Assembly: GCA_023150375.1 (NCBI GenBank)
Contig: JAKLLA010000009.1
Location: 1-64,000, forward strand
From: Burkholderiaceae bacterium
GTDB lineage: Bacteria; Pseudomonadota; Gammaproteobacteria; Burkholderiales; Burkholderiaceae_C
Direction of reading: 5' to 3'
Length of the DNA: 64,000 nt
A model generated the notes under the pieces. It was given only the letters and a program-made list of their open reading frames with translations, was not told where the DNA came from and did not search any database. Of the stretch, positions 55,794 through 64,000 are shown piece by piece. How positions within the stretch are numbered: the stretch's first letter is position 1; each line of letters begins with the position of its first letter. Both the position numbers and the translations under genes were made by a program.

Positions 55794-56744
55794 TCAGGCG
55801 GCCTTCTTGGCGTCGTTCTTGGCAGCCTTCTCGGCCTCGGCATCCAGCTTGGCGATGACCTCGTCGGCCCAGGCCTTGGGCGCCATCGGGAAGCCCAGGC
55901 GCTTGCGGCTGTCCAGGTAGGCGGCGGCCACGCTGCGCGCCAGGTTGCGGATGCGGCCGATGTAGGCGGCCCGCTCGGTCACCGAGATGGCGCCGCGCGC
56001 ATCCAGCAGGTTGAAGGTGTGCGCGGCCTTGAGCACCTGCTCATAGGCCGGCAGCGCCAGTTGCTGCTCCATCAGGTACTTGGCGTTGCCCTCGTGCGCG
56101 CCGAAGGCGCCGAGCAGGAACTCGACGTTGCTGTGCTCGAAGTTGTAGGTCGACTGCTCCACCTCGTTCTGGTGGAAGACGTCGCCGTACTTCAGCCCGT
56201 CGGCGTAGACCAGGTCGTAGACGTTCTCCACGCCCTGCAGGTACATCGCCAGGCGCTCCAGGCCGTAGGTGATTTCGCCGGTGATGGGCTTGCAGTCGAT
56301 GCCACCGACCTGCTGGAAGTAGGTGAACTGGGTCACTTCCATGCCATTGAGCCAGACCTCCCAGCCCAGGCCCCAGGCGCCCAGCGTGGGGTTCTCCCAG
56401 TCGTCCTCGACGAAGCGGATGTCGTTCTTCTTCAGGTCGAAGCCCAGGGCTTCGAGCGAGCCGAGGTAGAGCTCCAGGATGTTCGCGGGCGCCGGCTTCA
56501 GGACGACCTGGTACTGGTAGTAGTGCTGCAGGCGGTTGGGGTTCTCGCCGTAGCGGCCGTCCTTGGGGCGGCGGCTGGGCTGCACGTAGGCGGCCTTCCA
56601 GGGCTCCGGGCCCAGCGCGCGCAGGAAGGTGGCGGTGTGGCTGGTGCCGGCACCGACTTCCATGTCGTAGGGCTGCAGCAGGGCGCAGCCCTGGCGGTCC
56701 CAGTAGTCCTGCAGGCGAAGGATGAGTTGCTGGAAGGTCAGCAT
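55794..56744 (-). CDS. glyQ: Glycine--tRNA ligase alpha subunit
   Basis: This 316-residue catalytic alpha subunit contains class II synthetase motifs, with [20 protein letters not shown] at the N terminus, [40 protein letters not shown] and [12 protein letters not shown]. It has a Lys/Ala tail. It forms the glyQ-glyS operon. Confidence 0.97.
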   Translation of the reverse strand: MLTFQQLILRLQDYWDRQGCALLQPYDMEVGAGTSHTATFLRALGPEPWKAAYVQPSRRPKDGRYGENPNRLQHYYQYQVVLKPAPANILELYLGSLEALGFDLKKNDIRFVEDDWENPTLGAWGLGWEVWLNGMEVTQFTYFQQVGGIDCKPITGEITYGLERLAMYLQGVENVYDLVYADGLKYGDVFHQNEVEQSTYNFEHSNVEFLLGAFGAHEGNAKYLMEQQLALPAYEQVLKAAHTFNLLDARGAISVTERAAYIGRIRNLARSVAAAYLDSRKRLGFPMAPKAWADEVIAKLDAEAEKAAKNDAKKAA

Positions 56745-56862
56745 GGCAGGCGGCGGGCCGGCCAGGCCCGCGTGTCGATGGACGGTGGGAGTTTGCGCGC
56801 GCGGCGCAGGACAAAGCCCCGGATTCTAGGAGGGTGGCCGCAGGCCCCGGTCGGAAACCGGC

Positions 56863-57735
56863 TCAGCCATGCGCGCGGCGGGGCGGATAGACGGGGGCAC
56901 CGAGATCGCCGGGGGCGCTGATCTGCAGGGTGTCGGGGCCGGTATCGGGCGGCATCTCGGCGCCGGGCGCGGGCCAGCGGCCGAGCCGGTAGACCTCGCG
57001 GGGTCGCGCGCGCCGCAGGTCGGCCAGCTCGCGCTGCAGGGTCCGCTCACGGCTCTCGATCGGGCGGCGCAGGCCGGGCTCGCGGCGCACCTGGCGCCGC
57101 ACCAGCAGCGACTGGCGCCGCTCGCGCTCGGCGCTGCGCTGGCGCTGTCGCAGGAAGCGGGCGGCCCGCTCCACCGCGGCGCGCCCGCTCAACCAGTCGG
57201 TGCGGGGCAGCTTCACAGCCCGGCCGTTGTGCAGTTCCAGCGCCAGGTAACAGCTGCCCAGCGGCCGGCCGGCCCAGCGCGCGATCCAGCCATGACGGCG
57301 CGCCAGTTCGCGCTCCACCAGGTGCACGCGCGCCACCTGGGTGAGCGGCAGGCGGCGGATGCTGCGCTGCCAGCCGCGTCGCCAGGCCACCTGCCAGGGG
57401 CTGACGGCCACGCATTCCCAGTGCGCCAGGTCCTGCTGCAGGGCCCAGGCCAGCAGCAGCACGGCGGGCAGCCAGAACAGCCCGTGCCAGAGCAGCGCCA
57501 GCGTGGCGGCCAGTCCGGCCGCGCCCAGCAGCACCCACAGTCGGCGTACGGCCCGGCTGGCGAAGGTGAGCAACGAGCGCTGGTAGAAGATGGCGTTGTC
57601 CAGGCTGGAGACCAGCGGATCGCGCCGCAGCCGCCAGCCGCGCAGCGACCAGGAGAGCGCCTGCTGCAGCGCCACGCTGCCGAGCAGGGCAGCCAGGAAC
57701 ACCAGAAGGCCCCGGATCAGTTCGGTGATCGGCAT
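56863..57735 (-). CDS. Conserved membrane protein of unknown function
   Basis: This 290-residue protein starts MPITELIRGLLVFLAALLGS and has about three membrane segments in the first 110 residues (helices near 8-25, 68-90 and 92-105). A basic cytoplasmic region follows with Arg-rich coiled segments (RQRQRSAERERRQSLLVRRQ). A part between residues 110 and 190 looks like a beta-rich PH-like fold. I do not recognise a family. It overlaps the upstream nucleotidyltransferase gene by 19 bp. Confidence 0.7.
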   Translation of the reverse strand: MPITELIRGLLVFLAALLGSVALQQALSWSLRGWRLRRDPLVSSLDNAIFYQRSLLTFASRAVRRLWVLLGAAGLAATLALLWHGLFWLPAVLLLAWALQQDLAHWECVAVSPWQVAWRRGWQRSIRRLPLTQVARVHLVERELARRHGWIARWAGRPLGSCYLALELHNGRAVKLPRTDWLSGRAAVERAARFLRQRQRSAERERRQSLLVRRQVRREPGLRRPIESRERTLQRELADLRRARPREVYRLGRWPAPGAEMPPDTGPDTLQISAPGDLGAPVYPPRRAHG

Positions 57736-58574
57736 GGCGCCGGCCTCGGGACATGCGGGGTTTCATCGTCCGGCCGTTCCGGCGCCTGCTGCAGGGCCTG
57801 AAGCTGGGCGGGGGTGCCGACGTTCTCCCACCATCCCGTGTAGGGCAGCAGGGCGATGCGGCCGGCGGCCATGCCGGCGTGCAGCAGAGGCCCCAGCGGG
57901 GCGCGGGTGCCAGGGGCGATGCCGGCGCACAGGCGGGTGCGCATCAGCGCCAGGTTGGCGTAGGTGACGGTCGACCCGGCGGCCCTGGCGTCTTCGCCGG
58001 CCGCGGCCGCGCTGCGTCCCAGGACCGCTGCAGCGCCCAGGTCTTCCCGGGCGGCGCCGCAGGCAAAGTCGCCGCGTGGGTGGAAGGCCGGGTTGGGCAC
58101 GGTCCAGAGCAGCGCATCCAGGTCGCTGGCGACGAAGCGTGCGGCCTGTGCCGCATCGAAGCGGAAGTCCGGGGCCCAGATGTCGGCCGAGACCACCCAG
58201 AAGGCCGGTCGGCCGCCTTCGCCCAGCCAGGCCAGCGCGGTGGCGATGCCGCCGGCCGTCTCCAGCGCGCCGCCCCAGTCGCGGCCCTCGGTCGAGTAGC
58301 GGATCGACAGCCCGAAGCGGCGGCCGTCGCCCAGCAGGGCGGGGAACTGCGCCTCCAGCCAGGCGGTGTTGATCAGGACTTCGCGCACCCCGTCGCGGGC
58401 CAGCGCGAGCAGGTGCCATTCGATCAGCGGCCGACCTCGCACCGCCAGCAGCGGCTTGGGCGTGTGGTCGGTGAGCGGGCGCATGCGCTCGCCCCGTCCG
58501 GCCGCGAGCACGATGGCACGCAGGGGGGGCGATGCGGCAGACGCCGCGGGGCAGGGCGAAGAAACGTCGTTCAC
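57717..58574 (-). CDS. murU: MurU-like sugar-1-phosphate nucleotidyltransferase
   Basis: This 285-residue NTP-transferase has LRAIVLAAGRGERMRPLTDH, the nucleotide-binding signature. PKPLLAVRGRPLIEWHLLAL, a D-x-D-like VVSADIWAPDF metal site and the WWENVGTPAQLQAL ending follow, as in MurU. It would activate MurNAc-1-phosphate to UDP-MurNAc in peptidoglycan recycling. The GTG at 58574 is chosen; a GTG at 58598 is possible. The usual partner amgK is not adjacent, so the symbol is tentative. Confidence 0.8.
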   Translation of the reverse strand: MNDVSSPCPAASAASPPLRAIVLAAGRGERMRPLTDHTPKPLLAVRGRPLIEWHLLALARDGVREVLINTAWLEAQFPALLGDGRRFGLSIRYSTEGRDWGGALETAGGIATALAWLGEGGRPAFWVVSADIWAPDFRFDAAQAARFVASDLDALLWTVPNPAFHPRGDFACGAAREDLGAAAVLGRSAAAAGEDARAAGSTVTYANLALMRTRLCAGIAPGTRAPLGPLLHAGMAAGRIALLPYTGWWENVGTPAQLQALQQAPERPDDETPHVPRPAPCRSPN

Positions 58575-58612
58575 GGCCCCCGCAGTGTAGGGGGGCACGG
58601 GCGCGAATCAGT

Positions 58613-59197
58613 TCAGAGCGGAGCCCCCAAACCGATGGGGGCCGGGGCGTTGTTGACGATGAAGCTGAAAAGCTTCTCGTACTCGGCCTCCGGCTTGTGG
58701 CCGGTCAGGGGGTCGCGGTTCTCGGCGAAGGCCGCGTCCAGCTGCTGCCAGTCGTCCTCGGAGAGCACCTTCAGCGCCAGCGGCAGCACCACGTCCTCTT
58801 CCAGGCGCATGTGGGCGCGATAGAACTCCAGGTAGCGGTCCATCGCCGCCGAGAAGGCCTGGGCACGCGGTTCCCCCATCATTTCGTAGGCGATCAGCGC
58901 ATGTTCCAGGTCGCGGATGGCGCGCTCGCCGTTGGCATGGTCGCGGTCGAGCTTGTCCAGCACGTCGGCGGCTTCCGGGCTGTTGCGGCGGATGGCGGGG
59001 AAGAGCAGTTCGCTCTCCTTGCGATGGTGCAGCCGCTCGGGGTACTCGTCGATGTAGAAGAGCATGGCGCGCAGCACGTCGAAAGGCGGGGGCACGCCCT
59101 TGCGGCGGTGTTCGGCGATCAGCAGGGTGATCGAGCTGAGCATGGCCGCCAGGGCCTGGTGCTCGTCGCGGATCACTTGGAAGGAGGTGTGGCTCAT
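58613..59197 (-). CDS. Hemerythrin HHE cation-binding domain protein
   Basis: This 194-residue four-helix protein has the iron ligands of hemerythrin in order: the early IRDEHQ, then HHRKESELLFPAIRR, DRDHANGER and HMRLEEDVVLPLALKV. Such proteins bind O2 or protect against NO or iron stress. ATG 59197 is preferred to upstream starts because conserved sequence begins there. An Fnr-like box lies 110 bp upstream. Another overlapping frame in this interval is a shadow. Confidence 0.9.
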   Translation of the reverse strand: MSHTSFQVIRDEHQALAAMLSSITLLIAEHRRKGVPPPFDVLRAMLFYIDEYPERLHHRKESELLFPAIRRNSPEAADVLDKLDRDHANGERAIRDLEHALIAYEMMGEPRAQAFSAAMDRYLEFYRAHMRLEEDVVLPLALKVLSEDDWQQLDAAFAENRDPLTGHKPEAEYEKLFSFIVNNAPAPIGLGAPL

Positions 59198-59306
59198 GGC
59201 GATGTCCGGTCGGAACGGCGTTCGGGTGGGAGACGGGGCCGAGGCACACGCAGTCGGGGCAGTCCGTCGGCACCTGTGAAGGCTCGCAGTTTCCCGCGTC
59301 CGGACC

Positions 59307-59320
59307 TTGATGCCGGTCAA
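59307..59320 (-). promoter_or_regulatory. Fnr/Anr-like operator upstream of hemerythrin gene
   Basis: TTGAT-GCCG-GTCAA differs by one base from the FNR consensus TTGAT-N4-ATCAA. It lies between the divergent hemerythrin and tkt genes, at a distance from the hemerythrin ATG compatible with a -41.5 activator site. Confidence 0.45.
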
Positions 59321-59488
59321 GCAGGACGCGCGAGCGGGCGCGCCGCGCGGTCATCGTGGGGCCGCGGCGCGAGGCCCGCGCGCGGCGCGGCGAAGCCGCC
59401 GGGGCCGGGTGTGCCCGCCGTCGCGGGAGCCTCGGTGGCGTGCCGGTAAACTTCGGCGTTTGCCGACTTCTTCCTGCCCGATCGCGCC

Positions 59489-61540
59489 ATGGCCACCAAG
59501 AAATCCCCGACCTCCCTGCAACTGGCCAACGCGATCCGCGCCTTGGCCATGGACGCCGTCCAGCAGGCCAACTCCGGCCACCCGGGCGCGCCGATGGGCA
59601 TGGCCGACATGGCCGTCGCGCTGTGGCAGCGTCACCTCAAGCACAACCCGGCCAACCCGCAGTGGGCCGACCGCGACCGTTTCGTGCTGTCCAACGGTCA
59701 CGGTTCGATGCTGATCTACGCGCTGCTGCACCTGAGCGGCTACGACCTGCCCATCGAGGAGCTGCGCAACTTCCGCCAGATGCACAGCAAGACCCCGGGC
59801 CACCCGGAGGTCGGCATCACCCCGGGCGTGGAAACCACCACCGGCCCGCTCGGCCAGGGCATCACCAACGCGGTGGGCCTGGCGCTGGCCGAGAAGCTGC
59901 TGGCCAGCGAGTTCAACCGCGATGGCCACGCCATCGTCGACCACCACACCTACGTCTTCCTGGGCGACGGCTGTCTGATGGAGGGCATCAGTCACGAGGC
60001 CTGCGCGCTGGCGGGCGCCTGGAAGCTCGACAAGCTGATCGCCCTGTACGACGACAACGGCATCTCGATCGACGGCCAGGTCGCGCCCTGGTTCATCGAC
60101 GACACCGCCAAGCGCTTCGAGGCCTATGGCTGGAACGTCATCGGCCCGGTCGACGGCCACGATGCCGATGCGGTCGACGCCGCCATCGTCACCGCCCGCA
60201 ACAGCGCCGACAAGCCCAGCCTGATCATCTGCAAGACCTCGATCGGCAAGGGCTCGCCCAACCGCGCCAACACCGCCAAGGCGCATGGCGAGCCGCTGGG
60301 CGCCGAGGAGATCCGCCTGACCCGCGAGGCGCTGGGCTGGACCGCCGAGCCCTTCGTGATCCCGGCCGACATCGCCGCGGCCTGGAATGCCCGGGCCGCC
60401 GGTGCCAAGGCCGAGGCTGCCTGGGACAAGCGCTTCGCCGCCTACGCCAAGGCCTACCCCGAGCTGGCTGCCGAGTTCACCCGCCGAATGGCGGGCGCGC
60501 TGCCCGCCGACTTCGCCGAAATCGCCGTCGAGGCGGTGGCCGCCGCGCACGAGAAGGCCGAGACCGTGGCCACCCGCAAGGCCAGCCAGATCGCGCTGGA
60601 GGTGTTCACGGCGAAGCTGCCCGAGCTGCTGGGCGGCTCGGCCGACCTGACCGGCTCGAACCTGACCAACACCAAGTCCACGCCCAACCTGCGCTTCGAT
60701 GCCGCCGGCGCGGTCGTGAAGAACGACGCCGGCGTGGGTGGCCGCCACATCAACTACGGCGTGCGCGAGTTCGGCATGGCCGCGATCATGAACGGCGTGG
60801 CGCTGCACGGCGGCTACATCCCCTACGGCGGCACCTTCCTGACCTTCAGCGACTACAGCCGCAACGCCATCCGCATGGCCGCGCTGATGAAGCAGCGCGT
60901 CATCCACGTCTTCACCCACGACTCGATCGGCCTGGGCGAGGACGGCCCGACCCACCAGTCGGTCGAGCACGCCGCCAGCCTGCGCCTGATCCCCGGCCTG
61001 GACGTCTGGCGCCCGGCCGACACCTGCGAGACCGCGGTGGCCTGGACCATGGCGCTGGCCAACAAGAACCGCCCCAGCGCGCTGCTGCTCAGCCGCCAGA
61101 ACCTGCCCTACGCCCCGAAGACCGACGCGGACGTCATCACCCGCGGCGCCTACATCCTGGCCGAGCCCAGCGAGGTCGGCTTCAAGGAAGGCAAGAAGCC
61201 CGACGCGGTGATCATCGCCACTGGCTCCGAAGTGCAGCTGGCCCTGCACGCCCAGGCCGAGCTGGCCAAGCTGAAGATCGCTGTGCGCGTGGTCTCGATG
61301 CCCAGCACGACGGTGTTCGACCGCCAGGACGTCGCCTACAAGACCGAGGTGCTGCCGGCCAAGCTGCCGCGCATCGCGGTGGAAGCCGGCGTGACCGACT
61401 TCTGGTGGAAGTACGGCTGCGCCGCGGTGGTCGGCATCGACAGCTACGGCGAGTCGGCGCCGGCGGGCGTGCTGTTCCAGCACTTCGGCTTCACGGCGGA
61501 CAACGTCGTGGCCACCGTGCGGAAAGTACTATCGAAGTGA
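59489..61540 (+). CDS. tkt: Transketolase
   Basis: This 683-residue thiamine-diphosphate enzyme of the pentose phosphate / Calvin pathway transfers two-carbon units between sugar phosphates. The TPP-binding motif [18 protein letters not shown] is present, and [10 protein letters not shown], the substrate His in [12 protein letters not shown] and [15 protein letters not shown] are intact. The family length is normal. It is followed by gap in the same direction, 111 bp apart. Confidence 0.97.
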   Translation: MATKKSPTSLQLANAIRALAMDAVQQANSGHPGAPMGMADMAVALWQRHLKHNPANPQWADRDRFVLSNGHGSMLIYALLHLSGYDLPIEELRNFRQMHSKTPGHPEVGITPGVETTTGPLGQGITNAVGLALAEKLLASEFNRDGHAIVDHHTYVFLGDGCLMEGISHEACALAGAWKLDKLIALYDDNGISIDGQVAPWFIDDTAKRFEAYGWNVIGPVDGHDADAVDAAIVTARNSADKPSLIICKTSIGKGSPNRANTAKAHGEPLGAEEIRLTREALGWTAEPFVIPADIAAAWNARAAGAKAEAAWDKRFAAYAKAYPELAAEFTRRMAGALPADFAEIAVEAVAAAHEKAETVATRKASQIALEVFTAKLPELLGGSADLTGSNLTNTKSTPNLRFDAAGAVVKNDAGVGGRHINYGVREFGMAAIMNGVALHGGYIPYGGTFLTFSDYSRNAIRMAALMKQRVIHVFTHDSIGLGEDGPTHQSVEHAASLRLIPGLDVWRPADTCETAVAWTMALANKNRPSALLLSRQNLPYAPKTDADVITRGAYILAEPSEVGFKEGKKPDAVIIATGSEVQLALHAQAELAKLKIAVRVVSMPSTTVFDRQDVAYKTEVLPAKLPRIAVEAGVTDFWWKYGCAAVVGIDSYGESAPAGVLFQHFGFTADNVVATVRKVLSK

Positions 61541-62650
<1,110 letters not shown>

Positions 62651-62704
62651 TCGCCGACCGACTTCCGGGTCGATCCCCGGCTCGACCCTCGTCCGGTCTT
62701 CCTG

Positions 62705-62720
62705 TGTGACTTCTGTCACG
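62705..62720. promoter_or_regulatory. CRP-like palindrome downstream of gap
   Basis: TGTGA-CTTCTG-TCACG has one mismatch to the CRP consensus. It lies between gap and the EEP gene, 131 bp upstream of that gene's ATG. Confidence 0.35.
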
Positions 62721-62731
62721 CGGGGATCACG

Positions 62732-62753
62732 CAACGGCCCTTCGGGGCCGTTG
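62732..62753 (+). terminator. UUCG-loop hairpin terminator after gap
   Basis: CAACGGCCC (62732-62740) pairs with GGGCCGTTG (62745-62753) around TTCG, a very stable tetraloop, followed by TCGTTGG. It lacks a long T run but is well placed to end the tkt-gap transcript. Confidence 0.55.
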
Positions 62754-62851
62754 TCGTTGGTGAAATCGGCGCGGACCGCGCCCGAACCGGCGCGCCGCCC
62801 TCACGCGTTGCCACCCCACGGTGCGGCCTCGAGCTGCCTGCCCCTGCGTTC

Positions 62852-63898
62852 ATGAGCCCGTCCTCCTCTCGTTCCTGGATGCGCCCGCTGCTGCGCGCCG
62901 CCGTCGTTGTCTCGCTGCTGGCCGCGGTGGGCCTGAGCCTGGCCTTCACCCTGGACCGCGGCCCCAATGCCTGGATCGAGCTGCTGCGCTACGTGCCCTA
63001 TCCGGCCTGGCTGGCGCCGGCCCTGGCGGTCTTCCTCGCCGCCTGGGCACTGGGCTGGCGCTGGCGGCTGGCGGCGGCCCTGTCGCCGCTGCTGATCGCC
63101 GGCGTGGTGATGGACCCCGCCTGGGGCGAGCCCGACAACGGCAGCGGCCGGCTGCGGATGATGACCTACAACATCAAGTCCTACCTCGCCGAGGAGCAGG
63201 CGGGCGGTTTCGATCGGCTCGGCCAGGAGATCGCCCGCCACGATGCGGACCTGATCGTGATGCAGGACGCCGACGAGTTCAACAAGCCCGGGGCGCGCCT
63301 GCCGGCGCCGCTGCAGGCGGCCCTGCAGGGGCGCCAGCTGGTGCAGCGCGGCGAGTACATGATCGCCAGCCGGGTGCCGCTGCGCGACTGCCGCACGCCG
63401 CCGATGCCAGGCAAGCGCAGCGCCGACCATTACCTGCGCTGCGTGATCACCGTGGAGGGGCGCGAGATCGACCTGGTCACGCTGCACCTGTTCTCGCCGC
63501 GCTCGGGCCTGAACGCGGTCCGGCACGACCGGCTGGCCGGCCTGGACGAGTGGCAGTTCAACCTCGACGTGCGGCGCAACCAGGTCCGCGCCGTGGTGGC
63601 CGATCTGGCGCGCCAGCCGCGGCCCCTGATCGTCGCGGGCGACTTCAACCTGCCGCAGGCCTCGCCGCTGATGCGTCAGCTGCTCGACGCGGGGCTGCGC
63701 GATGCCTTCTCCAGCGCCGGGCGCGGCTATGGCTTCACCCACGGCCACTCGCTGCGGCCCTACATCAGCTTCCTGCGCATCGACCACATCCTGGTCAGCC
63801 CGGACATCGGCGTGCGCGAGGCCTTCGCCGGCGGCAGCGAGGGCTCGGCGCACCGGCCGGTGATCGCCGACCTGCTGGTGCAACGGCTGGCGGACTGA
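62852..63898 (+). CDS. Membrane-anchored endonuclease/exonuclease/phosphatase (EEP) family protein
   Basis: This 348-residue protein has about three N-terminal membrane helices (AAVVVSLLAAVGLSLAF, LAPALAVFLAAWALG, LAAALSPLLIAGVV). An EEP domain starts at MMTYNIKSYLAEE, with IVMQDADEFN, TLHLFSPRSG, VAGDFNLPQ and RIDHILVSPDI as metal and catalytic motifs, ending with SAHRPVIADL. Relatives include membrane-bound phosphodiesterases and sphingomyelinase-like enzymes; the substrate is unknown. Confidence 0.88.
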   Translation: MSPSSSRSWMRPLLRAAVVVSLLAAVGLSLAFTLDRGPNAWIELLRYVPYPAWLAPALAVFLAAWALGWRWRLAAALSPLLIAGVVMDPAWGEPDNGSGRLRMMTYNIKSYLAEEQAGGFDRLGQEIARHDADLIVMQDADEFNKPGARLPAPLQAALQGRQLVQRGEYMIASRVPLRDCRTPPMPGKRSADHYLRCVITVEGREIDLVTLHLFSPRSGLNAVRHDRLAGLDEWQFNLDVRRNQVRAVVADLARQPRPLIVAGDFNLPQASPLMRQLLDAGLRDAFSSAGRGYGFTHGHSLRPYISFLRIDHILVSPDIGVREAFAGGSEGSAHRPVIADLLVQRLAD

Positions 63899-63920
63899 GG
63901 CTGGTCAGCCGGGCGGGCAC

Positions 63921-63954
63921 AGGGGCGGACAGAGGGGCGGACAGAGGGGCGGAC
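63921..63954. repeat. 12-bp tandem repeat, about 2.8 copies
   Basis: The unit AGGGGCGGACAG repeats from 63921, 63933 and 63945 with the last copy truncated. It lies just after the EEP gene stop and before the end of a minus-strand frame, and may be a variable spacer. Confidence 0.7.
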
Positions 63955-64000
63955 TCAGGTCGGCGCGGGGCAGGCCAGCCAGCGCCGCAGGGCCTGCGCC
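63955..64000 (-). CDS. C-terminal tail of a gene running off the window (minus strand)
   Basis: From the window edge a minus-strand frame reads AQALRRWLACPAPT and stops at TGA 63957-63955. The composition fits a real C terminus, but only 14 residues are visible, so neither identity nor coding status can be confirmed. Confidence 0.3.
   Translation of the reverse strand, partial: AQALRRWLACPAPT

Noticed and set aside
58608-59354. Second frame overlapping the hemerythrin gene
   Set aside because: It reads Arg/Ala/Pro-rich shadow sequence without a domain; the hemerythrin ligands are in the other frame.

Overview
The window looks like a piece of the main chromosome of a high-GC betaproteobacterium of the order Burkholderiales, perhaps near the Leptothrix/Sphaerotilus/Rubrivivax group. 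The basis is uniformly high GC with strong C/G third-position bias, the dnaA-dnaN-gyrB block back to back with rpmH-rnpA-yidD-yidC-mnmE, a type-2 argC, two-subunit glycyl-tRNA synthetase, a KDO branch (kdsD-kdsC-lptC) and a prkA-yeaH-spoVR trio. This is inferred from gene content and protein sequence only; no search was run.

Region 1 (1-7.6 kb) is a small catabolic cluster. It holds an FMN-dependent 2-hydroxyacid oxidase (cut by the window edge), an RraA-type aldolase, a D-2-hydroxyacid dehydrogenase, a tripartite-tricarboxylate (Bug) binding protein with a damaged 3' end, pyruvate kinase, a decayed enolase copy and glycerate kinase. A LysR regulator is convergent at the end. With an intact enolase it would encode hydroxyacid -> glycerate -> 2-phosphoglycerate -> PEP -> pyruvate. 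Region 2 (7.6-9.7 kb) is a gene graveyard: pieces of an aspartyl protease, a tyrosine recombinase, an IS5-like transposase, a NYN/LOTUS protein and an MNT-type nucleotidyltransferase.

Region 3 (9.7-20.8 kb) is the replication origin neighbourhood. gyrB, dnaN and dnaA lie on the minus strand, then comes an intergenic region with DnaA boxes (probable oriC), and rpmH, rnpA, yidD, yidC and mnmE lie on the plus strand with ATGA overlaps. Region 4 (20.9-26.8 kb) is a cyclic-nucleotide-binding protein, a Kef antiporter, kdsD, kdsC, lptC and an SDR. Region 5 (26.9-37.3 kb) contains a glycine-rich RRM protein, a TSUP permease, an MBL phosphodiesterase, an FHA/PP2C/CHASE2-kinase signalling set, a SWIB protein, argC, an RBBP9-like hydrolase and parB without an adjacent parA. 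Region 6 (37.8-45.2 kb) holds prkA-yeaH-spoVR, a D-lactate-dehydrogenase-type flavoprotein, and a Crp/Fnr regulator with a perfect CRP-type palindrome in front of a small membrane protein.

Region 7 (45.2-51.2 kb) is a PotABCD-like ABC transporter operon ending in its probable GntR regulator and divergent from a hydantoin/Asp-Glu racemase. Two identical 13-bp operators flank the divergent promoter region. Region 8 (51.2-58.6 kb) is ygjP-like, plsC, gmhB, glyS, glyQ, an unknown membrane protein and a MurU-like nucleotidyltransferase, all on the minus strand. Region 9 (58.6-64 kb) is a hemerythrin with an Fnr-like box upstream, then transketolase, GAPDH, an EEP-family membrane protein and the tail of another gene.

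There is no CRISPR array, rRNA, tRNA or prophage. The most interesting items are the enolase remnant between pyk and garK, the layered decay zone at 8-9.7 kb, the paired GntR operators, the Crp/Fnr palindromes, a GmhB homologue lacking HAD motif IV acidic residues, and an unexplained strong terminator at 27.9 kb that may end a small RNA. I found no convincing completely new multi-gene system.
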